A stretch of 64,000 nucleotides of DNA from JAKOWB01 sp038363005 (GCA_038363005.1 JBBQBI010000002.1:248001-312000), one strand, 5' to 3'; shown: positions 1-8,696, counted from the first letter of the stretch. The notes: generated from the sequence alone by a model not told the origin. Program-made: numbers and translations.

Positions 1-1029
1 GCTGGACGAGGTGCCGCTCTTCACCGTGCTGCCAGTGGCGATCGAGGTGGTGCCGACCGGCTGCAGCGCCTTGGTGACGTTCAGCAGGCCGTAGCCGTAG
101 ACCGCGTCGACGCCCTTGGTGCCAAGGTCGGTGGCGGTGGTCTTGAGGATCTGCGCCGTCTTGCCCGGATCGTCCTTCAGGAAGGGCCACTCGGACTGCA
201 GCAGCGCCGCGGCGCCGGCCACCGCCGGCGTCGCCATCGAGGTGCCGCTCATGGTGCCGTAGCTGCCATCGGGCAGGGTCGAATAGATCGAGCGCCCCGG
301 GGCGACGATCCAGTAGTACTTCAGCTTGTTCTTCTCGCTGCACTTGCCGTTGACCAGGAAGCAGGCGTTGCCCGGCTTGTTGGAGAAGCTGGAGATCTTG
401 TTGTTCGAATCGACGCTGCCGACGATCAGCAGGTTGTCCAGGTCGGTCTGTGGATTGCCGACGAAGGACTCGCTCAGCGCGTTGGCGCCGCTGTTGCCGG
501 CGGCGCGCACGATCACCAGGTCGTTGGCGAAGCTCTTGAACACCGCCAGCTCGCCGTTAAGGAAGACATCGCCCTTGGGCGCCGTCGGTCCATAGCTCAT
601 GTTGACGATGGTGGCGCCGTGATCCACTGCGTAGAGCAGGCCGTTCTTCGCCGCGTTGTCGGCGACCCAGCCGTGGTCGTCGAACACCGCGACGTTCAGG
701 ATGTTGGCGCCTGGCGCCACACCCACCATGCCGGCGCCGTTGGCCGCGGCGGCGATGATGCCGGCGACGTGGGTGCCGTGGTCGGCGAAGTCGTTGTAGA
801 CGCCGCCGTTGTAGCCGATGGAGTCGACGCGCCCGGCCAGTTCGGGATGGGTGTCGTCGACCAGGCCGTCGAACACCGCGACGGTCACGCCGCTGCCATC
901 GCTGATCGTTTGGTGGATCGTCGGCGTGACCTTGATCTGGCCCAGCGAAGCTTTGTATTCCTGCGCCGAGGCGCCAGCCGACAGCGCCAGCAGCCCCAGC
1001 AGGCCGGTGCCGAACGTCCCGATTCGCAT
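1..1029 (-). CDS. Secreted subtilisin-family (S8) serine protease, 3' end beyond window
   Basis: A peptidase S8 that should hydrolyse proteins outside the cytoplasm. The start at 1029 gives a short signal peptide (MRIGTFGTGLLGLLALSAGASAQ) ending in an Ala-x-Ala type site. The catalytic triad is visible: Asp54 in VAVFDGLVDD, His84 in DHGTHVAGI and Ser264 in SGTSMATP, and AAGNSG supplies the oxyanion Asn. Only the first 343 codons are in the window and the frame is open to base 1, so a C-terminal domain (for example an autotransporter barrel) can neither be seen nor excluded. It is divergent from the peroxiredoxin-like gene, with 167 bp between the two starts. The family is certain; substrate and anchoring are unknown. 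Confidence 0.93.
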   Translation of the reverse strand, partial: MRIGTFGTGLLGLLALSAGASAQEYKASLGQIKVTPTIHQTISDGSGVTVAVFDGLVDDTHPELAGRVDSIGYNGGVYNDFADHGTHVAGIIAAAANGAGMVGVAPGANILNVAVFDDHGWVADNAAKNGLLYAVDHGATIVNMSYGPTAPKGDVFLNGELAVFKSFANDLVIVRAAGNSGANALSESFVGNPQTDLDNLLIVGSVDSNNKISSFSNKPGNACFLVNGKCSEKNKLKYYWIVAPGRSIYSTLPDGSYGTMSGTSMATPAVAGAAALLQSEWPFLKDDPGKTAQILKTTATDLGTKGVDAVYGYGLLNVTKALQPVGTTSIATGSTVKSGTSSS

Positions 1030-1196
1030 GTTTTTGGATCCCTCGACCCGATCCCAGTACGAAGGTACCGGTGTATGACAATTGCACCAGTTCGCGGCGG
1101 CTGGCCGGGCAAGCTATTTCATTTTGGCTACAATTATGGAAGGCGATCTGGGCCGACCGGCCAGGCAGGGGTCGCAGCAGGTAGGAGTGTAGTCTG

Positions 1197-2084
1197 ATGC
1201 CGAACTATCAGATGGGCGACCGCTTCCCAGACCTCGAGCTGCCGGACAACCGCGGGCGGCCCTTCCGGCTGTCGCGCTTCATGGCGCCGACGCCCTATGA
1301 CGAGGTCATGGGCTGGACCGATGGCTTCCCGGCCATCGTGGTGTTCTACCGCGGCTTCTTCTGCACCCGCGACGGCGCGCAAATGCGCAAGATGGTGCAG
1401 TTTCAGGAGGAGCTGGCGGTGAACTACTGCAAGCTTGTCACCGTCTCGGCCGATGCGCCGACTGTCTGCGGCGCCTACCGCTATGGCCTGGGCGCCGCCT
1501 GGCCCTTCCTGTCGGACGAAAAGCGCCAGGCCATCGACCTGCTGGGCATCCGCGACGACACCGAGGAGGAGTATCCCGGCTGCGCCCGCCCGACGACCTT
1601 CGTGCTGCGGCCCGACCTGACGATCCACAGCCGCTACGACGGTTGGTTCTTCGTCGCCCGCCCGACCCTGGAGGAGCTGCGCCAGGACCTGCGCGCCTGC
1701 ATGGCGACCAAGCGCAACTACCGCTACGAGGCCTATGCCCGGCCCGAGGTGCTGGCGGTGGCCCCGCCGGCCGAATACTGGGCGGCGGAACGGCCGCTAG
1801 GCCAGCAGGGCCGGCCGGTGAAGCGCGGCCAGGTCGAGTGGTTCTCGCTCGACGACGGCTATGGCATGCTGCTGGCCGACGACGGCGAGCGCCACTTCCT
1901 GCGCTTTTCCGGCATTCCGGGCGACGGCTACCGCACGTTTCGCGCCGGCACCCGGGTGGCCTTCGAGGTGGTGACCTCCCCGGCCGGCAAACCCTGCGCC
2001 AGCAATGTGCGGGTGGAGTCGGAAGGGCCGGACTGGAACCCGGGCTCGCTCAGCGCCGGGCGGGTGTCGGGGACCAATCAGTAG
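1197..2084 (+). CDS. Peroxiredoxin-like (AhpC/TSA) protein fused to a C-terminal cold-shock-like domain
   Basis: Residues 1-170 have the thioredoxin-fold pattern of AhpC/TSA-type proteins: GDRFPDLELPDNRG near the N terminus and VVFYRGFFCTRD with a candidate peroxidatic Cys56. The usual second Cys of a CxxC is Asp here, so a 1-Cys mechanism is the simpler reading. Residues about 209-274 (GQVEWFSLDDGYGMLLADDG, then RFSGI, then FEVV and ASNVRV) follow the order of a cold-shock/OB-fold domain. The start at 1197 has AGTGTAGTCTG upstream and no strong Shine-Dalgarno. Likely cytoplasmic. Redox function is inferred from the fold; what the OB-fold binds (RNA, DNA or nothing) is unknown. The gene stands alone, divergent from the subtilase. 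Confidence 0.75.
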   Translation: MPNYQMGDRFPDLELPDNRGRPFRLSRFMAPTPYDEVMGWTDGFPAIVVFYRGFFCTRDGAQMRKMVQFQEELAVNYCKLVTVSADAPTVCGAYRYGLGAAWPFLSDEKRQAIDLLGIRDDTEEEYPGCARPTTFVLRPDLTIHSRYDGWFFVARPTLEELRQDLRACMATKRNYRYEAYARPEVLAVAPPAEYWAAERPLGQQGRPVKRGQVEWFSLDDGYGMLLADDGERHFLRFSGIPGDGYRTFRAGTRVAFEVVTSPAGKPCASNVRVESEGPDWNPGSLSAGRVSGTNQ

Positions 2085-2201
2085 CGCCCCGCGGCGGGCC
2101 GGGGCGAGCTGCTTGACAGGCGCCCCCGCCCCTCATAGGTTCCCGGCCTCGTAACGGGCGGCCGCCAGGGTCGCCCGGCCTCGTTTTCTGGGATCAGGTC
2201 C

Positions 2202-2327
2202 ATGAAGGTCACCAACTCGCTGAAGTCGGCCAAGACGCGCGACAAGGACTGCCGCATCGTCCGTCGCAAGGGTCGGGTCTACGTCATCAACAAGAAGAAC
2301 CCGCGCTTCAAGGCCCGCCAGGGCTGA
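2202..2327 (+). CDS. rpmJ: 50S ribosomal protein L36
   Basis: A 41-residue basic protein starting MKVTNSLKSAKTRDKDCR and ending NPRFKARQG, the length and ending of bacterial L36. It has one Cys (17) and lacks the four zinc-ligand Cys/His residues of the classical form, so it is the zinc-independent (C-minus) type common in alphaproteobacteria. It would bind 23S rRNA as the last small protein of the large subunit. It is monocistronic, with a GC-rich hairpin just downstream. Confidence 0.95.
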   Translation: MKVTNSLKSAKTRDKDCRIVRRKGRVYVINKKNPRFKARQG

Positions 2328-2336
2328 GTGGCGCCG

Positions 2337-2357
2337 GCCGCCGGCTGGTCCGGCGGC
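2337..2357 (+). terminator. Probable hairpin terminator of rpmJ
   Basis: An 8-bp perfect stem GCCGCCGG / CCGGCGGC with a 5-base loop begins 10 bp after the rpmJ stop. Only a short pyrimidine-rich stretch (TTCTCCCTT) follows, not a pure T run, so efficiency is uncertain. Confidence 0.45.
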
Positions 2358-2380
2358 GCGGTTCTCCCTTGTGCGGAGAC

Positions 2381-2424
2381 CCAAGGGGTCGGCCTCCCGG
2401 ACAACGGGGTGCCGACCCCTTTGG
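2381..2424. repeat. Imperfect inverted repeat
   Basis: Arms CCAAGGGGTCGGC (2381-2393) and GCCGACCCCTTTGG (2411-2424) pair with one bulged base around a 17-base loop. It lies between rpmJ and glcD and may be part of the same repeat-rich spacer as the two palindromes that follow. Confidence 0.6.
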
Positions 2425-2454
2425 TTTGCGCGCGTGGCGCCTGGTCGGCATTTA

Positions 2455-2494
2455 CCCTCTCCCCCTTGTGGGGGGAGAGGGTAGGGTGAGGGGC
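2455..2494. repeat. REP-like palindrome, copy 1
   Basis: A CCCTCTCCCCC / GGGGGGAGAGGG hairpin followed by TAGGGTGAGGGG. The same core recurs inverted at 2535-2576 and in a second pair at 18885-18995, as expected of a dispersed extragenic palindrome family. Confidence 0.75.
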
Positions 2495-2534
2495 GGTCGG
2501 TCGGCTTCCTTGGCCGTGCGACAACAACCAAGGG

Positions 2535-2576
2535 CCCTCACCCCGGCCCTCTCCCGCCAAATGCGGGAGAGGGGGG
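2535..2576. repeat. REP-like palindrome, copy 2 (opposite orientation to copy 1)
   Basis: CCCTCACCCC then CCCTCTCCCGC / GCGGGAGAGGG. It faces copy 1, so the two form a larger inverted pair in the 271-bp spacer upstream of glcD. It sits just ahead of the glcD start (2599) and so within its leader region. Confidence 0.75.
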
Positions 2577-2598
2577 ACTGCCGAGGGCGGGAGAGACC

Positions 2599-4092
2599 AT
2601 GTCCCTGAAGATGCCCGCGCCGCTTGAGGAGGTCCTGGCCCGCCGGGCGGAGATCGCCACGGCGCTGTCGGTCATCGTGCCGGGCGAGGGCGTGATCACC
2701 GCGGCCGAGGAGCTGAAGGCCTACGAGACCGATGGCCTGACCGCCTATCGCCAGCCGCCGATGATCGTGGTGCTGCCGCAGACCACCGAGCAGGTCTCGC
2801 GCATCCTTAAGTACTGCTACGAGAACGGCGTGCGTGTGGTACCGCGCGGCGCCGGCACCTCGCTGTCGGGTGGCGCGCTGCCGCTGGCCGACGGCGTGCT
2901 GCTGGGGCTGGGCAAGTTCAACCGCATCCTCGAGGTGGACCTGGAGAACCGCTGCGCCACGGTGCAGCCTGGTGTCACCAACCTGGGCATCACCAAGGCG
3001 GTGGAGCACGCCGACTTCTACTACGCGCCGGATCCCTCTTCGCAGATCGCCTGCACCATCGGCGGCAACGTGGCGGAGAACTCCGGCGGCGTGCACTGCC
3101 TGAAGTACGGCCTGACCACCAACAACCTGCTGGGGCTGGAAGCCGTGCTGATGGACGGCACGGTGATCCGTGTCGGCGGCAAGCACAACGACACCACCGG
3201 TTACGACTGGCTGGGCATCCTGACCGGCTCGGAGGGGCTGCTGGCGGTGGTGACCGAGGTCACGGTGCGCCTGCTGCGCCGACCGCAGACCGCGCGTGCC
3301 GTGCTGCTGGGCTTTCCCAGCAGCGAGCAGGCGGGCGCTTGCGTCGGTGCCATCATCGCCGCCGGCATCATTCCCGGCGGCATGGAGATGATGGACCGTC
3401 CGGCGATCCACGCCGCCGAGGCCTTCGTCAAGGCGGGCTATCCGCTCGATGTCGAGGCGCTGCTGATCGTCGAGCTCGACGGCCCGGCCGAGGAGGTCGA
3501 CCACCTGATCGAACAGGTGGAGGCCATTGCCGACCAGCAGGGCGCCGTGGTCAAGCGCACCTCGCAGAGCGAGGCCGAGCGCCTGACCTTCTGGGCCGGG
3601 CGCAAGGCCGCCTTCCCGGCGGTCGGCCGCATCTCGCCCGACTACATGTGCATGGACGGCACCATCCCGCGGCGCGAGCTGCCCAAGGTGCTGGAGGGCA
3701 TGCGCGACCTTTCGGCCAAGCACGACCTGCGGGTCGCCAACGTATTCCACGCCGGCGACGGCAACCTGCATCCGCTGATCCTGTTCGATGCCAACAAGCC
3801 GGGTGAGCTGGAGCGTGCCGAGGCCTTCGGCGCCGATATCCTGCGGCTCTGCGTCGCCGTCGGCGGCGTGCTGACCGGCGAGCACGGCGTCGGTGTGGAG
3901 AAGCGCGACCTGATGCCGGAGATGTTCACCGAGACCGACCTGGCCCTGCAGCAGCGCTTGAAGTGCGCCTTCGATCCCAAGGGCCTGCTGAACCCTGGCA
4001 AGGTCTTCCCCGTGCTGCATCGCTGCGCCGAACTGGGCCGCATGGTAGTGCATAAGGGGGAGCTGCGCTTCCCCGAGCTGCCGCGCTTCTGA
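2599..4092 (+). CDS. glcD: Glycolate oxidase subunit GlcD (FAD-linked oxidase)
   Basis: The FAD-binding catalytic subunit that oxidises glycolate (or D-lactate-like 2-hydroxy acids) to glyoxylate and passes electrons to the membrane chain through GlcE and GlcF. The PCMH-type FAD domain is visible: VVPRGAGTSLSGGALP at about 79-94 and a second segment IACTIGGNVAENSGGVH. The C-terminal FAD-oxidase domain has NVFHAGDGNLHPLILFD and GEHGVGVEKR. At 497 aa it is full length. The start is preceded by GGGCGGGAGAGACC. Only 1 bp separates it from glcE, so the two are translationally coupled. Glycolate is inferred from the DEF gene set; lactate or hydroxyglutarate oxidases share the catalytic subunit fold. 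Confidence 0.93.
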   Translation: MSLKMPAPLEEVLARRAEIATALSVIVPGEGVITAAEELKAYETDGLTAYRQPPMIVVLPQTTEQVSRILKYCYENGVRVVPRGAGTSLSGGALPLADGVLLGLGKFNRILEVDLENRCATVQPGVTNLGITKAVEHADFYYAPDPSSQIACTIGGNVAENSGGVHCLKYGLTTNNLLGLEAVLMDGTVIRVGGKHNDTTGYDWLGILTGSEGLLAVVTEVTVRLLRRPQTARAVLLGFPSSEQAGACVGAIIAAGIIPGGMEMMDRPAIHAAEAFVKAGYPLDVEALLIVELDGPAEEVDHLIEQVEAIADQQGAVVKRTSQSEAERLTFWAGRKAAFPAVGRISPDYMCMDGTIPRRELPKVLEGMRDLSAKHDLRVANVFHAGDGNLHPLILFDANKPGELERAEAFGADILRLCVAVGGVLTGEHGVGVEKRDLMPEMFTETDLALQQRLKCAFDPKGLLNPGKVFPVLHRCAELGRMVVHKGELRFPELPRF

Positions 4093-4093
4093 G

Positions 4094-5305
4094 ATGACGC
4101 TGCTCAAGCCCAATGGCGAGGCCGAACTGGCGGCGATGGTCGGCGAGAGCGCCGCCCTGGCGCGGCCGCTGGAGGTGATCGGCCGCGGCAGCAAGCGGGC
4201 GCTGGGCCGGCCGCTGCAGCTGGAGGCGACACTCGACCTCTCCGGCTTCGCCGGCGTGGTGACCTATGAGCCGGAGGAGCTGATCCTGACCGCGCGGCCG
4301 GGCACGCTGCTGCGCGAGGTCGAGGCGACCTTGGCGGCGCGCGGCCAGCAGCTGGCCTTCGAGCCTGGCGACCTGGGGCCGCTGCTGGGCCAGCCGGCCG
4401 GCGCTGGCAGCCTGGGCGGCGTCATCGCCTGCAACCTTTCCGGCCCGCGCCGCTTCAAGGCCGGCGCGGCGCGCGACCACCTGCTGGGCGTCGCCGGCGT
4501 CACCGGCGACGGCGCCCGCTTCAAGGCCGGTGGCAAGGTGGTGAAGAACGTCACCGGCTATGACCTCTGCAAGCTGGTCAGCGGCTCCTGGGGCACGCTG
4601 GCAGCCCTGACCGAAGTCACCCTGAAGGTACTGCCGGCACCGGAGAAGACCCGCACGCTGCTGCTCTTCGGCCTGGACGCCGCCGGCGCCACGGCGCTGA
4701 TGGGCCAGGCGCTGGGCAGCGCCTTCGACGTCTCCGGCGCCGCCTGGTTGCCGCCTGGCCTGGCGGCACGCACCGGCGTCGACCTGGTCGCCGCGCCGGG
4801 GCGCAGCGTCACCGCGCTGCGGCTGGAGGGGCACGGACCCTCGGTCATCGCGCGGCTCGCGGGGCTGCGCGCCCTGCTGGCGGCGGGCCATCCGCAGGAG
4901 GAGCTGCATGGCCAGCGCTCCGGCCGCTTCTGGCAGGCGGTGCGCGATGCGCAGCCCTTTGTCGGCGACCCACGGACATTGTGGCGCCTGTCGGTCACGC
5001 CGACGGCGGCGCCGGCACTGCTGGCCCTGGTCGGTGCTGGGCCGGAGGATGCCCTGCTGGACTGGGGCGGTGGACTGGTCTGGCTGGCCGTCGACGCCGC
5101 CCAGCCGCTGCCGCCGGCGCTGTCCGCCGGCTTGTCAAAGCTGGGCGGACAGGCCACCCTGATCAGGGCCGCGGCGGCCACGCGCGCGGCCGCCGCCAGC
5201 CTTTCGGCGGAGAGCCCCGCGCTGATCGCCCTGGCCAAGCGCGTCAAGGCGAGCTTTGATCCGCGCGGCATTTTAAACCCCGGCCGACTCTACGCCGGGT
5301 TGTAG
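4094..5305 (+). CDS. glcE: Glycolate oxidase subunit GlcE (FAD-binding)
   Basis: The second flavin-domain subunit of the glycolate oxidase complex, 403 aa. Its N-terminal half resembles the GlcD FAD domain in reduced form (LDLSGFAGVVTYEPEELILT, then GAARDHLLGV and GGKVVKNVTGYDLCKLVSGS), and the C terminus ends in the family pattern KRVKASFDPRGILNPGRLY. It starts one base after the glcD stop. It is required for activity in characterised enterobacterial systems, though its exact chemistry is less clear. The identification rests on sequence plus position between glcD and glcF. Confidence 0.92.
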   Translation: MTLLKPNGEAELAAMVGESAALARPLEVIGRGSKRALGRPLQLEATLDLSGFAGVVTYEPEELILTARPGTLLREVEATLAARGQQLAFEPGDLGPLLGQPAGAGSLGGVIACNLSGPRRFKAGAARDHLLGVAGVTGDGARFKAGGKVVKNVTGYDLCKLVSGSWGTLAALTEVTLKVLPAPEKTRTLLLFGLDAAGATALMGQALGSAFDVSGAAWLPPGLAARTGVDLVAAPGRSVTALRLEGHGPSVIARLAGLRALLAAGHPQEELHGQRSGRFWQAVRDAQPFVGDPRTLWRLSVTPTAAPALLALVGAGPEDALLDWGGGLVWLAVDAAQPLPPALSAGLSKLGGQATLIRAAAATRAAAASLSAESPALIALAKRVKASFDPRGILNPGRLYAGL

Positions 5306-5353
5306 CGTTGCGCCTCTTGAGTGGGGGCGCATGGGGAACGGGGGGTACGCAGC

Positions 5354-6334
5354 ATGTGGAGCTTGCTCGGCATCGTGCTGTCGGCGGGTTGGCTGGCGGT
5401 TGCCTATCTGTGGTTCGACGGCAACATCGGCCTGGAGAACTATTCCTATGTCCTGCTGCCCGAGGTGGTTGGGCAGTATGTCGCTGGACTGCTGGCGCCG
5501 CTGATCCTGATCTGGGTGCTGCTCGGCTATCTGCGCGGGCCACGCGGCCTGCAGCGGCTGCTCGACGAAGTGGCCACGCTGCGGGAGTCGCTGGCCGAGC
5601 GCGAGCGGCGCGATGCGCCGCGACCGCGCAGCGAGCCGCCGGTGGCGCCGCCGCTGCGCCGATCGCCGGAGGCCATGGCCCCGATCGCCGCGGCGCCGGT
5701 GGTCGAGGCCCTGCCGCCCGCCCCGTCGCCACTGCCAAAGCGACCGCCGGTCGCCACGCCGGCCCCCACCCCGGTGGCGCCCTTGGTCACGCCAGTGCCG
5801 ACCGCCGCGGCCAGCCTAAGCGTCGCGGCCAGCCCGACTGCCCCGGCCAGCAACGTGACCTCGCTGGCGCAGGAGGTGGCGCGCAGCCTGGGTCGTCTGA
5901 ACAGCGAGGTCGAGGTGCCCGCGGCACTCGACGTCGAGGCAGGCCTGGATGACGACTTCCGCCAGCTGGTACACAGGGTCGGCCGCGACCTCAACGCCAT
6001 CTGCATGGACCTGTCGGCGGTGCTCTGCCGCAAATCGGCGCGCGACGAGGCGCTGAAGGCCTACAACCGCGGCCACAAGGAGGCCTTCCACGTGGTGGTG
6101 CGCGACTACCTCTCGCGGCACGAGCCAGCGGAGATCATGACCCGCCTGACCCAGGCCGACGCACAGTCGCTGCTGCATACCTATGCCATGAAGTTCGCCA
6201 GCCTGATCGACGAGGCGGCGCGGCGCGATCCGAGCGGCGCACAGGAAGCGGCGCTGCGGCGCGGCGCCATGGGCCAGCTCTACGAGGAAGTGCAGCGCCA
6301 CACCTATGTGGCGCGCGGTGCCGCCCGTCTCTGA
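5354..6334 (+). CDS. Uncharacterised membrane-anchored protein inside the glcDEF operon
   Basis: A protein of 326 aa with two hydrophobic N-terminal segments (about residues 1-20 and 33-55, SLLGIVLSAGWLAVAYLWF and VAGLLAPLILIWVLLGYL). A short charged stretch (LLDEVATLRESLAERERRD) follows, then a roughly 100-residue Pro/Ala/Val-rich linker and a folded-looking C-terminal domain from about residue 175 (LAQEVARSLGRLNSEVEV through HTYVARGAARL). The start at 5354 is preferred over an in-frame GTG at 5321 because it begins the hydrophobic segment directly and has a G-rich Shine-Dalgarno (GGGGGG at 5340-5345) upstream. It sits 48 bp after glcE and 19 bp before glcF. No family was recognised; a role in tethering or assembling glycolate oxidase at the membrane is only suggested by position. 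Confidence 0.75.
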   Translation: MWSLLGIVLSAGWLAVAYLWFDGNIGLENYSYVLLPEVVGQYVAGLLAPLILIWVLLGYLRGPRGLQRLLDEVATLRESLAERERRDAPRPRSEPPVAPPLRRSPEAMAPIAAAPVVEALPPAPSPLPKRPPVATPAPTPVAPLVTPVPTAAASLSVAASPTAPASNVTSLAQEVARSLGRLNSEVEVPAALDVEAGLDDDFRQLVHRVGRDLNAICMDLSAVLCRKSARDEALKAYNRGHKEAFHVVVRDYLSRHEPAEIMTRLTQADAQSLLHTYAMKFASLIDEAARRDPSGAQEAALRRGAMGQLYEEVQRHTYVARGAARL

Positions 6335-6353
6335 CGGGCCTTGAGGAGATCCG

Positions 6354-7658
6354 GTGCAGACGAGTTTTTCTCTAGCGCAGCTGGCCGACCCTGACCTGCA
6401 GGAGGCCGACAAGATTCTGCGCAGCTGCGTGCACTGTGGCTTCTGCACCGCGACCTGCCCGACCTATGTGCTGCTGGGCGACGAGCTGGACAGCCCGCGT
6501 GGCCGCATCTATCTGATCAAGGACATGCTGGAGGGCGACAAGCCGGCCACCGCCAAGGTCGCCCTGCACATCGACCGCTGCCTGTCCTGCCTGTCCTGCA
6601 TGACCACCTGCCCGTCGGGCGTGCACTACATGCATCTGGTCGATCAGGCGCGCGCGCATGTCGAGGAGACCTTCAGGCGCCCCTTCGCCGACCGTGCGCT
6701 GCGCCGCCTGCTGGCCTTCCTGCTGCCGCGCCCAGGGCTGTTCCGCCTGGCGCTGATCGGCGCCTGGCTGGCGCGGCCGCTGCGCCGCCTGTTCAGCGGC
6801 CGCCTGGGCGCCATGCTGGCCCTGGCGCCGGCGAAACTCGCCACGCCCTCGGCGGTCGACCGGCCGCAGGTCTTCCCGGCGCTGGGCGAACGGCGCCTGC
6901 GTGTGGCGCTGCTGAGCGGCTGCGCGCAGCAGGTTCTGGCGCCGCAGATCAACGAGGCGACGGTACGCCTGCTGACGCGGCACGGCTGCGAGGTGGTGGT
7001 GGCCAGGGGTGCCGGCTGCTGCGGCGCGCTGGTGCACCACATGGGGCGCGAGGCGCCGGCCCTGGCGGCGGCCCGCGCCAACGTGGCGGCCTGGTCGCGC
7101 GAGGTCGCCGGCGGCGGGCTGGACGCCATCGTCATCAATGCCTCGGGCTGCGGCACCACGGTGAAGGACTATGGCTACATGCTGCGCGGTGAGCCGGAGT
7201 GGGCCGGCCCGGCGGCGCAAGTCTCGGCGCTGACCCGCGACATCAGCGAGGTGATGCTCCAGCTCGACCTGGCTCCGGCCTTGGCGCCGGGCCTTACCGT
7301 CGCCTACCACAGCGCCTGCTCGCTGCAGCACGGCCAGAAGATCACCGAGGCGCCGAAGACACTGCTGCGGCGCGCCGGCTTCACCGTGAAGGAACCGGGC
7401 GAGGGGCACCTCTGCTGCGGTTCGGCCGGCACCTACAACATTCTGCAGCCGGAGATCGCGACCCGGCTGCGCGACCGCAAGGTGGCGAACCTGCAGGCCA
7501 CCGGCGCCGACCTGGTGGCCGCCGGCAACATCGGCTGCATCACGCAGATCGCCAGCGCCGCCGGCCTGCCGGTGGTCCACACAGTGGAGCTGCTGGACTG
7601 GGCCACCGGCGGGCCGCGCCCTGCCGCGCTGCCCGACCCGCTGGGCGCCGCGGCCTAG
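6354..7658 (+). CDS. glcF: Glycolate oxidase iron-sulfur subunit GlcF
   Basis: The electron-transfer subunit of glycolate oxidase, 434 aa. Two 4Fe-4S clusters are shown by CVHCGFCTATCPTY (about 25-38) and CLSCLSCMTTCPSG (about 79-92). Two CCG domains follow with GAGCCGALVHHMG and GHLCCGSAGTYNILQP, typical of heterodisulfide-reductase-like subunits that contact membrane quinone. The start is GTG at 6354 with TTGAGGAGAT as Shine-Dalgarno. It is last in the glcD-glcE-unknown-glcF operon and runs head-on into the oxygenase gene with only 6 bp between stops. Confidence 0.94.
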   Translation: MQTSFSLAQLADPDLQEADKILRSCVHCGFCTATCPTYVLLGDELDSPRGRIYLIKDMLEGDKPATAKVALHIDRCLSCLSCMTTCPSGVHYMHLVDQARAHVEETFRRPFADRALRRLLAFLLPRPGLFRLALIGAWLARPLRRLFSGRLGAMLALAPAKLATPSAVDRPQVFPALGERRLRVALLSGCAQQVLAPQINEATVRLLTRHGCEVVVARGAGCCGALVHHMGREAPALAAARANVAAWSREVAGGGLDAIVINASGCGTTVKDYGYMLRGEPEWAGPAAQVSALTRDISEVMLQLDLAPALAPGLTVAYHSACSLQHGQKITEAPKTLLRRAGFTVKEPGEGHLCCGSAGTYNILQPEIATRLRDRKVANLQATGADLVAAGNIGCITQIASAAGLPVVHTVELLDWATGGPRPAALPDPLGAAA

Positions 7659-7664
7659 CCTGCT

Positions 7665-8576
7665 TCAGTACTTCGCTGGGCCGCCATCGAACTGCGCGAT
7701 GAAGGCGGCGAGGTCGCGGCCGGCGTTCATCGGCGTCTGGTCGCCGCCGCCGTCGAGTGGCTGCACTTCGGTCTCCGCATCGGGCGACAGGAAAAAGGCG
7801 ATGGAGTAGCGGTCGACGCCCTCGGGCGGATGCACGCGGTGCATGGTCGAACGGTAGCGGCCGCCCGACCAGTGCTCCAGCATGTTGCCGATATTGACGA
7901 CGAAGCCCTGTTCCAGCGGCGGCACCGCGAACCAGCTGCCGTCGCGGCGCTGCACCTCCAGCCCGCCAACCTCGCCCGGCAGCAGGATGGTCAGCACGTT
8001 GGTGTCGCGGTGCGGCCGCGCATCGGCTGGCCGCTGGCCAGCCGGACTCGGCGGGTAGTGCAGCAGCGAGATGTTGTTCAAGGGTTGGCGGAAGTGGGCG
8101 CGGAAGGCCGCCTCGTCGGTGCCCAGCGCCTGCGCGGTCAGTCCCAGCAGGCGCCCGCCCAGCTGCTCCATCGCCTGCCAGTAGTCCAGGATCGCGGCGC
8201 GGAAGCCGGCCGGCCGGGCCGGCCAGCGGTTGGGCGCGATGAGGCCGCCGGTAGCGGCGACCACCGGATCGTCCGCCATTACCTCGGCCCCGGCGATGAA
8301 GGTTTCATAGAGGACCTGCCGGCCGCTGGCGCGGTCCTGGCTGAAGGGCAGCGGGGCGATGTAGCCGCGGTAGCGACCTGGTTCACGCGCCACCAGGGAC
8401 TTTTCCGCCATCGGGCAGTCATGGAAGGCGCGGGTCGCGGCGCGCGCCCTGGCCTTCACCGCGTCGTCGACGCCGTGGTTCACGACGAAGGCGAAGCCGA
8501 TGTCCTCGCAGGCCTTGTCGAAGGCCGCGGCGAGGGCGCGTTCGTCGCGCTGGGCAAGATCGATGATGGGCAGCAT
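7665..8576 (-). CDS. 2-oxoglutarate/Fe(II)-dependent dioxygenase, isopenicillin N synthase family
   Basis: A 303-aa soluble oxygenase. MLPIIDLAQ opens the DIOX_N domain and the 2OG-FeII_Oxy domain holds the iron triad: His in RPHRDTNVLTIL with Asp two residues on, and a distal His in STMHRVHPP; the 2-oxoglutarate-binding Arg-x-Ser is RYSIAFF. The start at 8576 was chosen over an upstream in-frame ATG at 8687 because GGAG lies 6 bases upstream and the protein then begins at the conserved domain edge. The substrate is unknown; relatives act on small molecules such as flavonoids, gibberellins, ethylene precursors or purines. It appears to be a single gene. Confidence 0.85.
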   Translation of the reverse strand: MLPIIDLAQRDERALAAAFDKACEDIGFAFVVNHGVDDAVKARARAATRAFHDCPMAEKSLVAREPGRYRGYIAPLPFSQDRASGRQVLYETFIAGAEVMADDPVVAATGGLIAPNRWPARPAGFRAAILDYWQAMEQLGGRLLGLTAQALGTDEAAFRAHFRQPLNNISLLHYPPSPAGQRPADARPHRDTNVLTILLPGEVGGLEVQRRDGSWFAVPPLEQGFVVNIGNMLEHWSGGRYRSTMHRVHPPEGVDRYSIAFFLSPDAETEVQPLDGGGDQTPMNAGRDLAAFIAQFDGGPAKY

Positions 8577-8696
8577 GCTATTCTCCAAAGCCAAGCCGGT
8601 GGCCCGTTTGGAGAAGCGCCGAAGTGCCGGTCGGCACAGCTGCTTTAAGGCTCCGACACCGCCTCCGTCAAGCGGCGCCTGCGGCACGCACCTGGA

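Noticed and set aside
2452..4194. A 580-codon antisense frame opposite glcD
   Set aside because: It reads through the REP-like repeats and has no family features; glcD on the other strand is certain.
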